Translations under genes and position numbers: made by a program
Origin: Hyparrhenia diplandra
Lineage: Eukaryota; Streptophyta; Magnoliopsida; Poales; Poaceae
Direction of reading: 5' to 3'
Assembly: GCA_015847255.1 (NCBI GenBank)
Contig: JADLZK010012615.1
Span: 62,001 to 126,000 of the forward strand
Length of the DNA: 64,000 nt
Part shown: piece by piece, positions 32,650-45,394 of the stretch
Layout of the letters: each line of letters starts with the position of its first letter
Numbering within the stretch: position 1 is the stretch's first letter
Notes under the pieces: generated by a model
The model's input: only the letters and a program-made list of their open reading frames with translations
Database searches by the model: none
What the model was told of the DNA's origin: nothing

Positions 32650-34400
32650 GTTTAGGAATTCTAAATTTTGAGTTCCAGAATTTATAAACTTAGAACACAT
32701 ATTTGGGAAACTAAACGATTTCAAAAAAATCTACTACAAAGTTGAAGATTGTAATGAGAACTATAACTTTCTTATAGACCATATCAACATCCAAAATTGT
32801 TTGATATTTTCAATTTAAAATCTCTGAACTAACAATAATATTTTGGGCCCCTACCAATTCAAAGAAATTCAAATAGGGGGCGTCTAACGCCTGCACGCGC
32901 AGGATATAGCGCTATAGCCTGCCCACAGCAAAACTCAGAATCAACTCCCGACAAAAAAACACGGTTTTATTTTTTCCGGCTAGCTAGCAGATTTAGCGTC
33001 CCTGTCCTTGCTTCATTGGGCTTTCTGGCCAAAGGCCCAGCGATGAACAGTCCCACAAAAACACACACAGATTTGCCTCTTCTCCACAGAATAACCCTTC
33101 GACATACACGCAACCTGGGCGCCGCCGCCACCATCCACTGGCCGGCGATCGCAAAAACAGAAGGCAGCAAGAAGACAGGGACGCACCAAAAGAAAAGCAA
33201 GCCAGCAGGTATGCATATGCAACACAGTATGATTCATCACTGTGTACTTTTCCAGTAATAGTATAATTATAGCCAGATCTGTTCTAGAGAGAGCAACTCT
33301 TCTGTTTAGTACACATGATCTCATAAAAGAAGAAAAGCAATCCAGGTTAGATCTCGTGACTTGGAAATGCCAATTACAAACTAAACAACCCACAGCAACT
33401 AATACTTTTTATACATCCTCCAGCCTTCCTGAGTATTACCTGCAAATTCATGACCTGGAAGCTGCAATGAAAAAGATTTGCATAAGGAAATTACAAGTTC
33501 AGCAATAACACAAAGAATCAAATTAGTAATCCAAAAAGACTAATTCATTCCTTTTGCCTAAGCAAATCAGATGTTCTGCATAAACAAAAATTCAGTCATG
33601 TATATAGTATGATAAATTCAGTCTGCACATGCAAGGATATCAAGTCGATAAAATTTCTCAAAACAAATCTTTTTACTGATCTGGAGCTTTTGTGTAGCTA
33701 GCAATAGTGCATTTCTCTGGTTGCAGCAAAACTATTCTTTTGCTAAATGGATATAGTATGATATATTGGTGCTAACCTACTGCTAAACAACATCTATGTC
33801 TGTTTCTGTGCTACCACAAATGTTAACTGATCTAGTATCTATGTCTTCTTACATCTATGTCTTGTATATGCAAGGATATCAAGTCTGCATCTAGTATCTA
33901 TGTATTGAACAATGTTAACTGATCTGGCAGTACTAAAACAAGCTCATATAGACAAATTTACACAATTTAATACCATTAGCCACGCAAGTTAACAGTGATC
34001 GGGCGGCAATAATATGCTCCTAAATAGACAATTCATGTTCTGATCTGGCAGTACTAAAACAAGCTCATATAGACAAATTTACACAATTCAATACCATTAG
34101 CAACGCAAGTTAATAGTGATCGGCGGCAATAATATGCTCCTAAATAGACAATTCATGTTCTGAAATCTGTATATACAAACATCTTGTATTACCTGCAATC
34201 AAACAAATCTTCACCTGACATCTTCAATCAATGATCTGACAGCTGCAAAAAAAAAAAGTTAATAGCTGTCAATGAAAAAGTTGAGGAAAAAAATTATCAA
34301 GCATGTAAATTGACCTGCATTTTTCTATTGCACTTCATAGATTCCTAGATGTTTGGATTGCCACTAATAAATGATTTTTGTTGTGCAGGACTGAAAGAAA
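32650..34400 (+). other. Possible 5' UTR and intron of a small gene; no coding sequence
   Basis: 33000-33208 looks like a 5' leader (TTGGGCTTTCTGGCC, CG-rich to 33145) ending GCCAGCAG|GTATGC. An acceptor TTGTGCAG precedes 34390, giving a putative ~1.2-kb leader intron. The intron holds a 121-bp tandem duplication (33919-34162). Splice assignment is inference. Confidence 0.35.
33919..34162 (+). repeat. Tandem duplication, 121-bp period
   Basis: Two nearly identical copies beginning CTGATCTGGCAGTACTAAAA, at 33919 and 34040. They differ by only a few bases, so the duplication is recent. Confidence 0.9.
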
Positions 34401-34745
34401 ATGGATCTAAACCAGGAACCATCAAACGATGCAGAAGACTTCTTCAATTCACTCTTTGATTTAGATAATGTGGCGTGCACTCAAGTGTTTCCATATTATC
34501 AGCAAAATCAACCTAATGAACATCAACAAGATTTGCCTAGCATTTATGAAGCTCCTCAGCCTGCTTTAACAGAATCTGCTCCAGTAATTGAAGAGGAGCC
34601 AATTCCAAGTGTTTCTGAGATTAGACTATCACTTGAGGGTGTCACGATAGAAGATGTTAATGTTGCTACAAATCAGGGAGCAGATGAGGAAGAAGAGGTG
34701 TGGTCAACTCCAGAAATGCCACACAATGGCATTAGCAAGCTATAA
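34401..34745 (+). CDS. Acidic 114-aa ORF, possible FAR1-like N-terminus
   Basis: Begins MDLNQEPSNDAEDFFNSLFD and is rich in Glu, Asp, Pro and Gln; it ends EEEEVWSTPEMPHNGISKL. The composition and the TPEMPHNG ending recall the region just before the FAR1 DNA-binding domain in FAR1-related/MULE-derived proteins, where the next residues would be a zinc-finger domain. That domain is absent: the frame stops at 34745 and the following sequence is not recognisable. A truncated or captured 5' gene part is most likely. The start is the first ATG after a candidate acceptor at about 34389. Confidence 0.35.
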   Translation: MDLNQEPSNDAEDFFNSLFDLDNVACTQVFPYYQQNQPNEHQQDLPSIYEAPQPALTESAPVIEEEPIPSVSEIRLSLEGVTIEDVNVATNQGADEEEEVWSTPEMPHNGISKL

Positions 34746-35540
34746 ACTAACATTCAGATCCAAAATAATATTCAGAACAGCCATTGAGATTAGAAGATAC
34801 AAAGTAACTAGCAATTTAAAAATATTAGAAATGCAATTCAATCATAGAGAGCTGGCTATTTGGAGTTTTCCATGGAATAGCAAACCATGGAAGGCTAGCA
34901 ATCCAAGGAAAAAAAGGCGAGCGGGTTCCAATTCATCTCATCTTTGCGCTGTTGTTGCATGATAAGGCCAGCACGCCTTTTCAAAAGACTTGAAATGTAG
35001 CGTGCGCAGATGCGGACTCTATGGGTGCGGAGGACGCAAGGAGCAGCCATGCTTTGCTTTTAATTAGCTAATCTAATATCTGCTACTCTGCTGCTGCAGT
35101 GAGCAGTCAAGGCTATAACAACTCCAATACCAGTTCAGAAATTCACTCTCTGATCCAAGCCTGCAAGGTGTGGTGGTCAGCCCTTGGTACTTTGGCATCC
35201 TGTTATTTTTGCAAATGGTGTCCCTATGCTTGGTACTCTTTGTACTGACTACTACATGGTCAAAATGTTTTCTCCGGCTGCTCCTGCCCATGGTACAATG
35301 TTATAATACCAATTGATCATATTTGCAAACCTATCTAAATGATATGTTTGTGATGGATTTGCTTCTGTCATTAGGATTGCAACTCTGAATGACAGCAAGC
35401 AACTTATTTAAAACTTTTAGTCAATAAAATTGTACTTAATTAGGCAAATAAGGCCACCAACTTATGCAGTTTTGTGTTCAGTAGTTGCTATTAATTGTTC
35501 AGATTTCATACTAAAAGACAATTTGTCTATTAAAAGAAAA
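34746..35540. other. No gene recognised
   Basis: AT-rich sequence downstream of the acidic ORF. No domain or transposon terminus was identified. Confidence 0.4.
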
Positions 35541-35577
35541 ATTGTTCAGATTTCTAATTAAAAGACAACTTCCCCAT

Positions 35578-35769
35578 ACATATTGCTTGGTAGGGGGCAT
35601 GCATTTAAAATACAATTGCCCGCCTACCCATTGCCTGATAGGGGGCATGCATTTAAAATACAATTGCCCGCCTACCCATTGCATGGTAGGGGGCATGCAT
35701 TTAAAAGACAATTGTCCGCCTACCCATTGCCCAGTAGGGGGCACGCATTCAAAATATTTGCCAAGTACC
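35578..35769 (+). repeat. 48-bp minisatellite, about four copies
   Basis: GGGGGCATGCATTTAAAA recurs at 35593, 35641, 35689 and 35737, exactly 48 bp apart. Because 48 is divisible by 3, the block stays open in several frames on both strands (on +, a 16-residue repeat with MHLKYNCPPTHC). Copies diverge toward the right end. Confidence 0.9.
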
Positions 35770-35913
35770 ACAATTGCCCACAACACATTTCCTAGTAGCT
35801 GATAATCCCCAAAAAAATCATTATAGATCAAAATCTGAATCTACTTTCACAAAAAAAAAAAAAAGAAACAACAGAAACAACAACCACAACACAAAGGGGC
35901 TTAGAGGCGTAGA

Positions 35914-36111
35914 ATGCCTAGCAAAAAGGGTTTGCATTGTGACGCAGTGTCCCAAGGGTGCGGAGCAAAATTGCCTTCTCAAATTAAGAACAATGCTAAC
36001 AGAAAAATGAAAAATTACTTGGAACTGAAAGAAGAAATGCTTCTCTACAAGAGATGTTATGATGAAGAAAAAGGTATGTATGTATTTTTAGTGGAGCAAC
36101 AAACAGACTAA
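35914..36111 (+). CDS. Small 65-aa ORF, unknown
   Basis: Starts MPSKKGLHCDAVSQGCGAKL and continues with a Lys/Glu-rich, possibly helical segment (NYLELKEEMLLYKRCYDEEK). There is a possible donor (AAAAG|GTATGTATG) near 36072, so it could be an exon of a larger gene. No family recognised. It may belong to the same broken locus as the ORF at 34401. Confidence 0.25.
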   Translation: MPSKKGLHCDAVSQGCGAKLPSQIKNNANRKMKNYLELKEEMLLYKRCYDEEKGMYVFLVEQQTD

Positions 36112-37300
36112 AGGACCTTCCAAAAAGACTGAAGAAAGAAGAATGAATGAATGGTTGAGTGCATGAGCATCAGGTTACAAGCAAGTGCAGGTAAGTGCCT
36201 CCTATGGACTTGACATGATTTGCACTAGTAGGTGTGAAATGAGCAAAAGAGAAATGTGGAGGTAACCTATACAAATATTCAATACCACAGGAGTGTAGGT
36301 AACCTATACAATTATTTAGTACCACAGGTGACCGAACCACCCCTACCCTACCAACATTCATGCTAAAACTTCAATTCAAGCCGGAGGACAAGATCTGAAA
36401 GAAATACTATACTGAAATTCATGTTCCCAATAACTGGACAAGATCTGAAAGCATCTCTAGCTATTACATACCTCAAAAGAACAGGCGGCTGGAGTAGCAG
36501 CTATTGGATCAGCGTGTTCCCCTTTGCTATGCTTCAAATCGACCTTACTGTCCTACAAAACAGAGAGAGAAAAGAAAAGCAGAGGTCATGGAAGCCAACA
36601 CTGACTTGGAATAAAAAACCATCCCTCACTGGTTTTCAAGTCAATGGAGGATAGAATTTGGTTGGGTGAAAATTTACAAAATATTCAAATGCTTACGCCA
36701 AAAATTACAGATAGCATACATGTTTTGAGGAAAAAAAATTCAGAAAAAGGCCCATCAACCTATATCATTCAGATCCGTCAAATGCAGATAAGAACTTCAA
36801 AAAAATAGCAGATACACCTAACTCATTCAGAGTGACATTCCTGACCACTAATTCCAAAATATTCAGTCTCTAATTGCAAAATGGTCTACGAAACGGAGCT
36901 AAAACAACACAACTGTAGGGGATACAAGAAAGCACGAGACTATGGCTGAACAACTGAAATAACTATCAAAAAATTCATTCATGAGCAATACGGTTGGAGA
37001 CATAGAATCATTTACGTCAACTGTACTGTGACCAACAGCAATCTATATCTAGGATGAAAGCAAAAAGACAGTGAATACTACTCTAAGCAGATAAAAATTG
37101 AATGCTCCAATGATAAGTTAATGATTGCTTCAAGAAAGTACTTCACTGTTACGCTACAACATCATGCTACGCTACAACTTTTGAAAAGTCATGGCCACAA
37201 GGCTACAAGTACAAGTACCTGGACACTAACATTAAGGGGCCAAACATGCAGAAAAACACACGCCACCATGCATCCAACAAAGCAAAACTAAAAAATATGG

Positions 37301-37410
37301 GTGCTAAAATTAGCAGCCCAAACATGCAGGCAACCATCTCCAGGCACGAATTCGGATGCTAAAATTAGCAGGCCAAACATGCAAGCAACCATCTCCAGGA
37401 ACGAATTCAG
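37301..37410 (+). repeat. Tandem duplication, 55-bp period
   Basis: TGCTAAAATTAGCAG...CCATCTCCAGG appears at 37301-37355 and 37356-37410 with few changes. Confidence 0.85.
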
Positions 37411-37570
37411 CCAAACCAAGCTCAGACTAACCTCGATTGATCTAGCAACACGCGAGATGCAGCCGCATTGCCCTCCTATAACCACGAATACATCCCAATG
37501 CAAAATCGATGCATGCACAACATGAAAAGTAGATCTGACAGAAGACTCACCTGAATCTGCGGTAGAACGA

Positions 37571-37686
37571 TGTTGGGGATGTGGAGGAAGGAGTGGATCA
37601 GCACCACCGCAGGTAGGGGAAGGAGCGGTGTTGGGGATGTGGAGGAAGGAGTGGATCAGCACCACCGCAGGTAGGGGACGGAACGG
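37571..37686 (+). repeat. Tandem duplication, 58-bp period
   Basis: TGTTGGGGATGTGGAGGAAG begins at 37571 and 37629. The copies are almost identical. Confidence 0.9.
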
Positions 37687-38279
37687 ATCAGCACCGATGC
37701 CAGACAAGGAAGGAGTGGAGCCGCAAGCTGCTGCTCGGGGGAGGGTCGGGGACCAGCCACGTTCTGGCAGCGCAGTCCAGTGGTGATGTATGGGAGCCCG
37801 CCACCTTACTCCCCGTCGGACTCAAGTAGTCACCGTCCAAGACACCTCGTCGTCGACGAAATCCAAACCTGAAACGCACGAAAATGGATTAGGATGGGAA
37901 ACAAAAACAAAACCGAATCGAAAAAGGAGAAATCGAGCGGGCATATAAACCTACAATTGTGCGCGATGCAACCCTAGATCCGTTCGACGCCTTAGTCACC
38001 CCCGTCGCCGCCGGAGTCGCCGCTCGTCGCCTCTGGAAGCTTGGGAAGAAGGGGACGAGAGAGGAGTGACCGGGAAGAGATAGAAAGCGCCAGTCCCCAA
38101 AAATTCGAACAGTCGCATATGCTATGTATGACTAGTGGGTCAGGGTAAAATAATAATGGGCAGGGTAGCTGAAAAGCATCAATAAAAGCTGCGCGTCGGA
38201 TGAAGCATCGACGACACATAAACGTGCAGCCTAAATGACAAACACGCACAAAAATAAGACAATACCTTATTTTTTGATA

Positions 38280-38739
38280 CACTATGTATAGGGATGGACA
38301 CTTTAAGATATTTGCCTCTGTAAATCGATTTTAGGAGGGACGTTTAAAACGATCTACTTCAAAAATCATCATTCTCGAAGGTGGTCATCATAAGATGCCC
38401 ACCTCTAAAAATTAGAACCTGTTCGGTGATTTGGGGCCGATGGTTGATTTTGGTGATTAAATAGTATTATGTGAGAGAGGATAAAGCTGAAACAAGCCAA
38501 GCCAAGACAAGTTCGAACAGGCTTTTAGTTTACTGAGATGAACGTCCTTAGGCCTCCGCCTTTGCTCCGTTAATCGATGATTTTTTAGAGGCGATTGTCT
38601 TAAAATGCCCACCTCCGTAAATGAATTTAAGTCAGGCATTTTCCTTGAGCCTAACTAAACATTTACAGAGGCTGTTACTAGGTATACCTGCCTTGTAAAT
38701 GATTTGACAATGTCTCCTAAAATCATTTTCCTAATAGTG
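38280..38739. mobile_element. Short CACTA-like element
   Basis: Left end CACTATGTATAGGG; right end CCTAATAGTG, i.e. CACTATTAGG on the other strand. Subterminal blocks recur in both orientations (GCCTCTGTAAAT, ATTTTAGGAG, ATGCCCACCTC). The 3-bp flanks are ATA and TTA, not identical. At 460 bp it cannot encode a transposase. Confidence 0.55.
38409..38523. mobile_element. Possible tiny hAT-like MITE inside the CACTA-like element
   Basis: CCTGTTCGG at the left and CGAACAGG at the right form an inverted pair about 115 bp apart. The sequence between interrupts the CACTA subterminal repeats. An 8-bp duplication was not confirmed. Confidence 0.4.
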
Positions 38740-40605
38740 TTACTAGAACCTTGCAATCGCCACACTAATTGAGAAAACATAGACTACATTATTAGAATGT
38801 ATGAGCTAATCGATTGGATTAAAGAAAAAAATTTCCTCAATAATTAATTAATAAATTTGAATAGAAATTTAAGAAAAATAACAATTTAATTTCATACCGT
38901 TGAAAGAATAATTGAGCAAAAAAATATGAAAATTTATTTAAGTAAAGAAATATCCATATAAATTATAACACTTTTCCTATCTTGTAGTCGCCCGACTTTT
39001 TTGTTTTTTCGAGGGCGACACGCGCCACGCCGGCGTGCGGCGAGCCCAGCGACCTTGCGGGGTAGCGGGTTCGACGCCCGTTTGTTGGGTCCTTTGTCGG
39101 GTCCCCCTGCGCCTTCGGATCCGAAAGTGTTGTGCGTGCCCGAACCTCCCTAGACACACATACTCCACGCCCGACGATTCCTCACCGTCTCTCTCCATCG
39201 CTGCCCGGGAGGGAGGGGCAACCGACGAATCCTCTGCGTGTCCCTCTCGATTCTCCTCTCCGTCCGTGGTCGAGGGGCGCGACCTTAGGTCGCCGATTGA
39301 GGCTCGGTCGCCGCCGCCGTCGGTGGAGGTCGCTAGGTACCTTCCTCGTCGTTTCCCTCTTCCTTTTTCCATTTTTGTGCTCTAGTGTTTTGGAGTTCGG
39401 ATTCGGATCTAGTTACGTAGTATGATTTTGGTTTGATGTGGGGAGGGAGCAGAGGAACGTTGGTGGTCGGCGGTGCGGGGGGGGATGCAGACCTGCACAA
39501 CTACACCCGTGGTGCCGGGGCGGCCGGAGTGGTTGGCGTTGGAGTTGTGCATGGATGTTGGTTGAGTGGGCGCGTTCGATCCGTGCATGGATATTGGTTG
39601 AGGGGTGGGGGCGTTAGGAAGATGTATTTGTGCTTCCATTAAATGGAGGACGAGTTGACTTAGTTTTGTAGGGATTGCAGATCGGGTGTTGTAGTCGGCT
39701 TTGCTGCTGATCTCGTGTTATGGCGATGTGCTTGGGGATTTCGCATCCCGGGGAAGCAAATCAAGCAAACAGGATGTAGGAGGGGGAAGGATCTTGTAGT
39801 CAAGTTCCCGCCTTCATCATTTTTGTTCTCTGTCTCTCGATCTAGTTGACGAGACCGATTGGTTGGTTGATTGAGACTGTATTTAGGATTTCTATTTTTG
39901 GTGTTTTTGGTTGATCTCTATTGCTCTGTCTGATAGCATTTGTGAGTTGGATCTGTGATGTCAATGTGGCACTGCATGGATTCGAGCATGCATGGTAATT
40001 GTGGCGCTGGGGCTGGGGGATCTGCATGATTCAGACTCTCTTTTAGGCTTTGTATTTTTACTGCATGAAACTAGATGCAAGTTAAAGTTAATGTGTAGCT
40101 CTTAATGTGTGTCTTAGCCGTGTGCATCATTGGAAGCAAATTACCAACTTTAGGTAATTTTCGTTTGATGTCTAAACCATGCATGCTTTGTAATTTAGAG
40201 TGCATTAGTGGCTGCACAATCTACTGGTAAAGCTCATGTTCTCTGCAAAGTTGGAAAATGTGTGAATATGAGAGATCTGATCTGGCTGTTTTACCTAATA
40301 GAATAGGTCTTAGGAAATTTAAGTGTCACTACCTTTCCTTTCAAGAATCTCGTGTCACCTATTTCCTAGCACAGCTCCATGTAAGCATCTTCGTATTTTC
40401 TTAGCCGTCCTTTGTTAGGCAACAATGTGCACCTAGATAGGCATTTTATCCTTTTGTTACTAGTAAAAAACTCCATCCCTTTTTTCAATGTTTAACTCTA
40501 CTTGTTTGTTTTTGTTCTATTTTGTCCCCTTCAAAGTCGATGTGTGTTCTTCACTCGATCCATTATGTTACTGCAGCTGTTTTTTTTTATAGATTGAAGT
40601 GCAAT

Positions 40606-40776
40606 CTCGGGGATGACTAAGATGATGGGGCTTCAGAGAAAGGGAGGGGGCTGCCACCACCATCGTCCGCTCTGCCTCAACACCTGCCCAACAGCAGGGC
40701 CCTGGTGACTGTCGAAGCGGGTGACCATTGGTGGCACAAGGACTTGGAGCTAATTCATTCTAGAGCTCGGGATCAG
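40606..40776 (+). pseudogene. Exon-like segment of unknown origin
   Basis: An acceptor-like TTTTTTTATAG is followed by ~170 bp of CG-rich sequence ending GGGATCAG|GTGTTTTT, a plausible donor. One frame starts MMGLQRKGGG but stops soon after. Possibly a captured leader or exon; no family recognised. Confidence 0.3.
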
Positions 40777-43340
40777 GTGTTTTTCTTGGCCATGAGATTA
40801 GTTATTTCAGTTTTCTGTGTGACCTAGTTCATGATCTAGGAAATGCCCATTTTGCTATCTCACATAGTTCCAAAAAAACTTTCTGTATTGTGTCATATTT
40901 GTGTGGTCTTTTTTGTGTGTGTAATTGTATTTGCTTGTATGCCATAAAAATTGGTGACGAATCATGTACGCTGAAATGTAGTATTGAGCAATTTTTCATG
41001 TTTTTATGAGCAAGTCTCTAATTTTGTTAACAAAGTTTTGTTGCTATTTTTTCAGACTTTCATACCTAGCTAGGACAGAGATCTCATGTTTATTTCGGCC
41101 TTGTTTATTTCCTATCCTTAATTTCCAAAGCATCACTGAAATTGTCGGCCATATGTTATTGTATTAGAGACCGAGGTGATGGCACGTTCAAAATCGATCT
41201 AAAGAAGCCAATAGGAGTTAGTGCATCTGTTCCTGCAGTTGTGGCGTTCATACCTTGTAATTGATTGCCCCTACCATTGTGATGGTGGGTTTCTGTAGTG
41301 AGTGTTATGCAGTATATACATTTGATTGTCTTGTACAGTTGGCGAGTTAGTTTGTTCTTCCTGGTTTGTTTTCTTTATGGTTTTCGACTAGGCAATTGAA
41401 TGGCTAGTAGGTAGTACTTGCTAGTTTAGTGTTACCATTTTTATTTTTAAGCTTTCCCAAAGGTAAAAATGTTACATAAAATGGCTGCTATATGGAACAT
41501 ATGAAACTTATTGGCACTTACAACATATATGGTTGCCTTTTTCATTTAAAATGAAGGAACAGAGAAGGAAGGCAAAGAAGAGCCAAGGTCAGAGTTCAAT
41601 AGGCCATTATGCGCTGGTGGCTTTGCTACAGTCATTTTGATACGCCATATCTCGAAAATGAGAATGGATTGACAAGCAGTCTCGACAGAACAAGTGGTAC
41701 GCCTATTGTTCATGATATCTTTCTTATATTTGTCTGTGTTATTTTTTCTCAATATAGAATATTTGAGTACAAATCTTAGTCTATACATTGTATTAATGAA
41801 AGATAGATGAAGTAATTGTGGGATTATTTGGTCCTTGGTGGTAGATTAAACTTGTATTAGATAAATGGTACAGAGTGTAACACCCATCTGCTGGGCAGCA
41901 CATAAGTAGTTCTGTTGCTTGTTTGGGTGCCAATGAGCAAAGCTCCAGTGTGTACTTGTCTCCAAGATGTAGTATTCCAATAATATGAGGGGGTTTTAGG
42001 AACCTAGACGCTGGAATCTTGATTTCAAATATTGATTTAGTTTAATTTTTCTATACTGTGTTTTCGTATGCTTAGTGGTGTAGGCAAGTTAAAAGACCTT
42101 TGCTATTTTCAGTTAATCTGCTTGGTTTGACTCTTAGAGTGGTCATGCGATTTGTTATGCATGACACATGGTAGTATTATCAGAGGTTGCATTGCGACTA
42201 TGACCTACGATAAAAGCTCACTTGTTAAATCCATTCACCTTTTTTCTCCAGTTACATAATTACAATCGGCAATAATGTAAATTGCAAGTATAGGTCACTG
42301 CAATTGTAGTCATGAGCATACATAATATGCTGCTGTTAAAACATTTGCCTCGTCATCTATTAGTAACATATCAATTCTACCAAGTTTTCACACTCCACTG
42401 ATTGTTTTGTAATGACCATCCATTTTGAACTGCTAGCTTGAGTAGTAGCTCGTATCCATTTTGTTTGAAGGAGGCATGGGACATTTGCTTTTCAGCTCAT
42501 TTGATTGTTTTTGTTTATTTTTGTCTCTCTGTCTCTGGATTCCCTATAGCTGGCATAGATGTACTGTTTAGCTTTCTCACTATTCTCTAGTTCCTAGTCT
42601 CTCTACACTTGTAGAATGTTGTTATCATAGATGTAATGTTGCTATCTGTCGTTGTAGCCCCACCCGTGGGCTGTTTGAATTATTATTTTTTTCGGTCTGT
42701 TCTTCTTTACACTTTCCGTAGCTTGTATTCTACATTTTCTATGTAGATCCATTTTATGTATTTGTTGTGTGTAAGACATAATTTGTCACTGCTGATTGTA
42801 TTCTTTACAAATTCTCAAGCAATGCAATGGAACCAATCAGTTCATTGTGCAAAACATTGAGTTCTCGGGTTTCAGCCCCTTGCCAAAACCGTGAGCAGAG
42901 TGTGTGAGTGTAGTGACCTCCTACTCTTCTTCTACCTTGGATCAGGGTGAGTGGAGTAGAGGTGAGCTGTTTGCTCACCTGGGTACTTGTGCGGGTACCG
43001 ACATTGTGATCATGTGAGAGTTGACAACCATTTTTCTATCTGTTTTCAGTCCAAAGAAAGTGAAAAATTGTTTCCAGTGCTTATTTGCAAGTTTTAGAGC
43101 AAAAGAAAAACCCTCATTCAAAAGAAAATCAATTGGCTATTGGATTGTACTGGTTAGTACCTATTTCTAGGTTTCACTTTTATTAGCAGTAAATTGCACA
43201 TTTGAATTACTGCAATTTTGGTATTTGACATGTGCAATATCCATTCTTGTCACCTGTAACTGTCAATTTTGTTTACCATTTTCCATTTGGTTAAGCAGGG
43301 AAATTAAACTAGTGGCTAAGATACTAAACAAGAGGTGGCT

Positions 43341-43511
43341 ATCATGTAGTAATCTCTTTTTCTGTTCTTCTTGTTGGTCTTCATCTATAGCGTTGCCAAC
43401 TTTCTTGTGATTAAGGCTACTGCATGCATGTGTGCGTGTGGAGCCATTATCCTAGCAAGGGTAATAGTGTGCAAGGGTTATAGATGTTCTTGTGAAAACC
43501 AGTGAGTTAGT
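43341..43511 (+). repeat. Direct repeat copy 1 (partner 46656)
   Basis: ATCATGTAGTAATCTCTTTT ... CCAGTGAGTTAGT matches 46656-46825 with few changes; offset about 3315 bp. Confidence 0.88.
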
Positions 43512-43908
43512 ACTAAAAACAAATTGTTTAAAAACAAGCGAGGGACCCTGCGATACAAGACAACAAAGTACAAAATGACATTGTCATCTCTCAGAACCTT
43601 GTTTATGTCGATGTATTGTCCCTTGTAATAAAAACAAGCGATACAAGACCACATAGTACAAAATGACATCGCTTGATTCCTATAGAAACCCGGCGGCGAA
43701 GGCGCCTTTGTGAAAGTAACACTTTCGCTTCGAGGCCGAGTGGGCCGTTAGGCCCCTCGAGGCCGAGGCTGGTCATCACAGGGGACCCGCGAATTGTGTT
43801 TCGATTGTCCCTTGTCTTGTACTTTATATTGTTTTTTTTTTTTTTTGTTGATTGTGTTGTATAGTCCCTTCTCATGCCCCTTGTATTGTGCCTTCTATTT
43901 GATTCCAT

Positions 43909-43998
43909 TATTTGCAATTTCTATAGATGCAATGCGCAATTTTTAGTACCGAATAAAAAAAAACCCATTTGTCTTTGTCCTTCTATAGAAAAAATTGT
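43909..43998 (+). repeat. Direct repeat copy 1 (partner 47219)
   Basis: TATTTGCAATTTCTAT ... CCCATTTGTCTTTGTCCTTC matches 47219-47310; offset about 3310 bp. The near-identical offset to the pair above suggests one segmental duplication, later interrupted. Confidence 0.88.
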
Positions 43999-44598
43999 AA
44001 TTTGTTAATTGTGATGTGTGCAAATATGGACCACATTTTATCCTTGTATTTTTGGTTCTTTGTGATTTTTGCCATTGCCTCCACCTAGATCACATTTTTT
44101 ATCCTTGTATCTGTTATTGTCGACCAGGACATGATTGAATTAAATTCTGATTCTATAAATTTTAATCATGTTGTTTTCACTACTTCAATTTGATTCCAGA
44201 TTGGTCTGGGGAATGATGCTTTTGTTTGTCCTGTGCAGCTATAATTTGATTGTAATGAAATTTCTTTTTTCCTATGAACTGTGATAATTGTCGTCTAGGA
44301 GCTGATTGAATTCTCCTTCTATTATTTCGTGAATCAAGTTCGGACTCTGTAAATTTTACCCATGTTTCCATTTCTTCGATCTGATTCCAAATGGGTATAT
44401 GGGAATGACAATGTAGTTTGTATTGTGCAACTATGAGTGAACTGAAATTTCCCTTTTCCTATGAATTTGAGTTGCCATCATGCCTTTTGAATCAAATACT
44501 AATTAAATTGATCGTATGTTGAACCCTTGCAACCATTCTCCTTTGATCCTTTTAAGATATGATCTAAATTGCATTTAACACATTTCTGCTTTATGCAG

Positions 44599-44755
44599 CC
44601 TGATGGCCAAGTGTATGGAGACAAGACTGTGAGACACCACGTTGACGTCTTTAGCACCTTCTTCAGCCAGACTGATGCAGGGAAACATGTGCCCTTGCAG
44701 TCTTTGTTGATCTTGAGGCCACTGTGGTCAATAAGGTGCGCACTGGCACGTAACG
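44599..44755 (+). pseudogene. Captured alpha-tubulin exon fragment
   Basis: After the acceptor TTTATGCAG the frame reads PDGQVYGDKTV, then VDVFSTFFSQTDAGKHVP. After a 1-bp frameshift it reads VFVDLEATVVNKVRTGT. This follows alpha-tubulin residues from about 32 on (PDGQMPSDKTV ... FFSETGAGKHVP ... VFVDLEPTVIDEVRTGT). It starts exactly at a splice acceptor, as an exon would, and breaks off at TAA where tubulin continues with Tyr. The rest of tubulin is absent. A fragment, not a gene. Confidence 0.85.
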
Positions 44756-45394
44756 TCTGCTCTTCCACCCTGTGCTTTTAGTTGATGCCGTACTAGTTGA
44801 TCATGTACAAGCTTTCACTTAGCTTCTAAATATGCAGTTTCATCATCATGCCATCTTATGTCTCCAACTTATATATTTTCCTCCAACAGGCTGTCTAGCA
44901 TTCACATTTGAATCTTGGGAACTCAAAGAAAGCTTTTATTTCCAACTCTATGCTCTAGTGCCCAATCAATTGTAGTCTTTTAATAATCAAATGTGGCAGG
45001 AATTGTTTTGTTGCTGTTCTATTTACCACCATGATGTAGCACGTGTGATTCCATGTAGAAGTATCCATCTCTTTATTGCACATTCATAAGTAGTAAATTG
45101 CATACTTTAATTTCTGCAATTATGATGGCTAACATGTGCAATATATAGTCTAGATGATCAATTATGTTGTCCGTGTTTGGTTATGCTACACCGAGTGATT
45201 TTTTATCCTCCTAGTCCTATGATTTGCTTGTTGGGGGAGTGGAGTGGAGGGGGTCTCAGTAGCATTTTATGATTGGTTTCAATTGCTAGTGTTATAATAT
45301 CTTGAAACACGTCTCTCCTGCGTTTTCAAAAAAAAAAAAAAAAAAAAATGGGCTCCTTTGGTGGAAACTCTAATGTTCTCCTAATGTTTTTGCA

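Larger units (their letters stand above)
36120..38279. other. Intergenic, with local tandem duplications and a possible minus-strand leader
   Basis: No coding sequence supported. Two direct tandem duplications lie at 37301-37410 and 37571-37686. At about 37550-38100 the minus strand resembles a gene leader (CTCTCTCGTCCCCTTC, then CGGCGACTCCGGCGGCGACG, with a possible donor in GCACAATTGTAGG). No open coding exon follows it. Confidence 0.35.
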
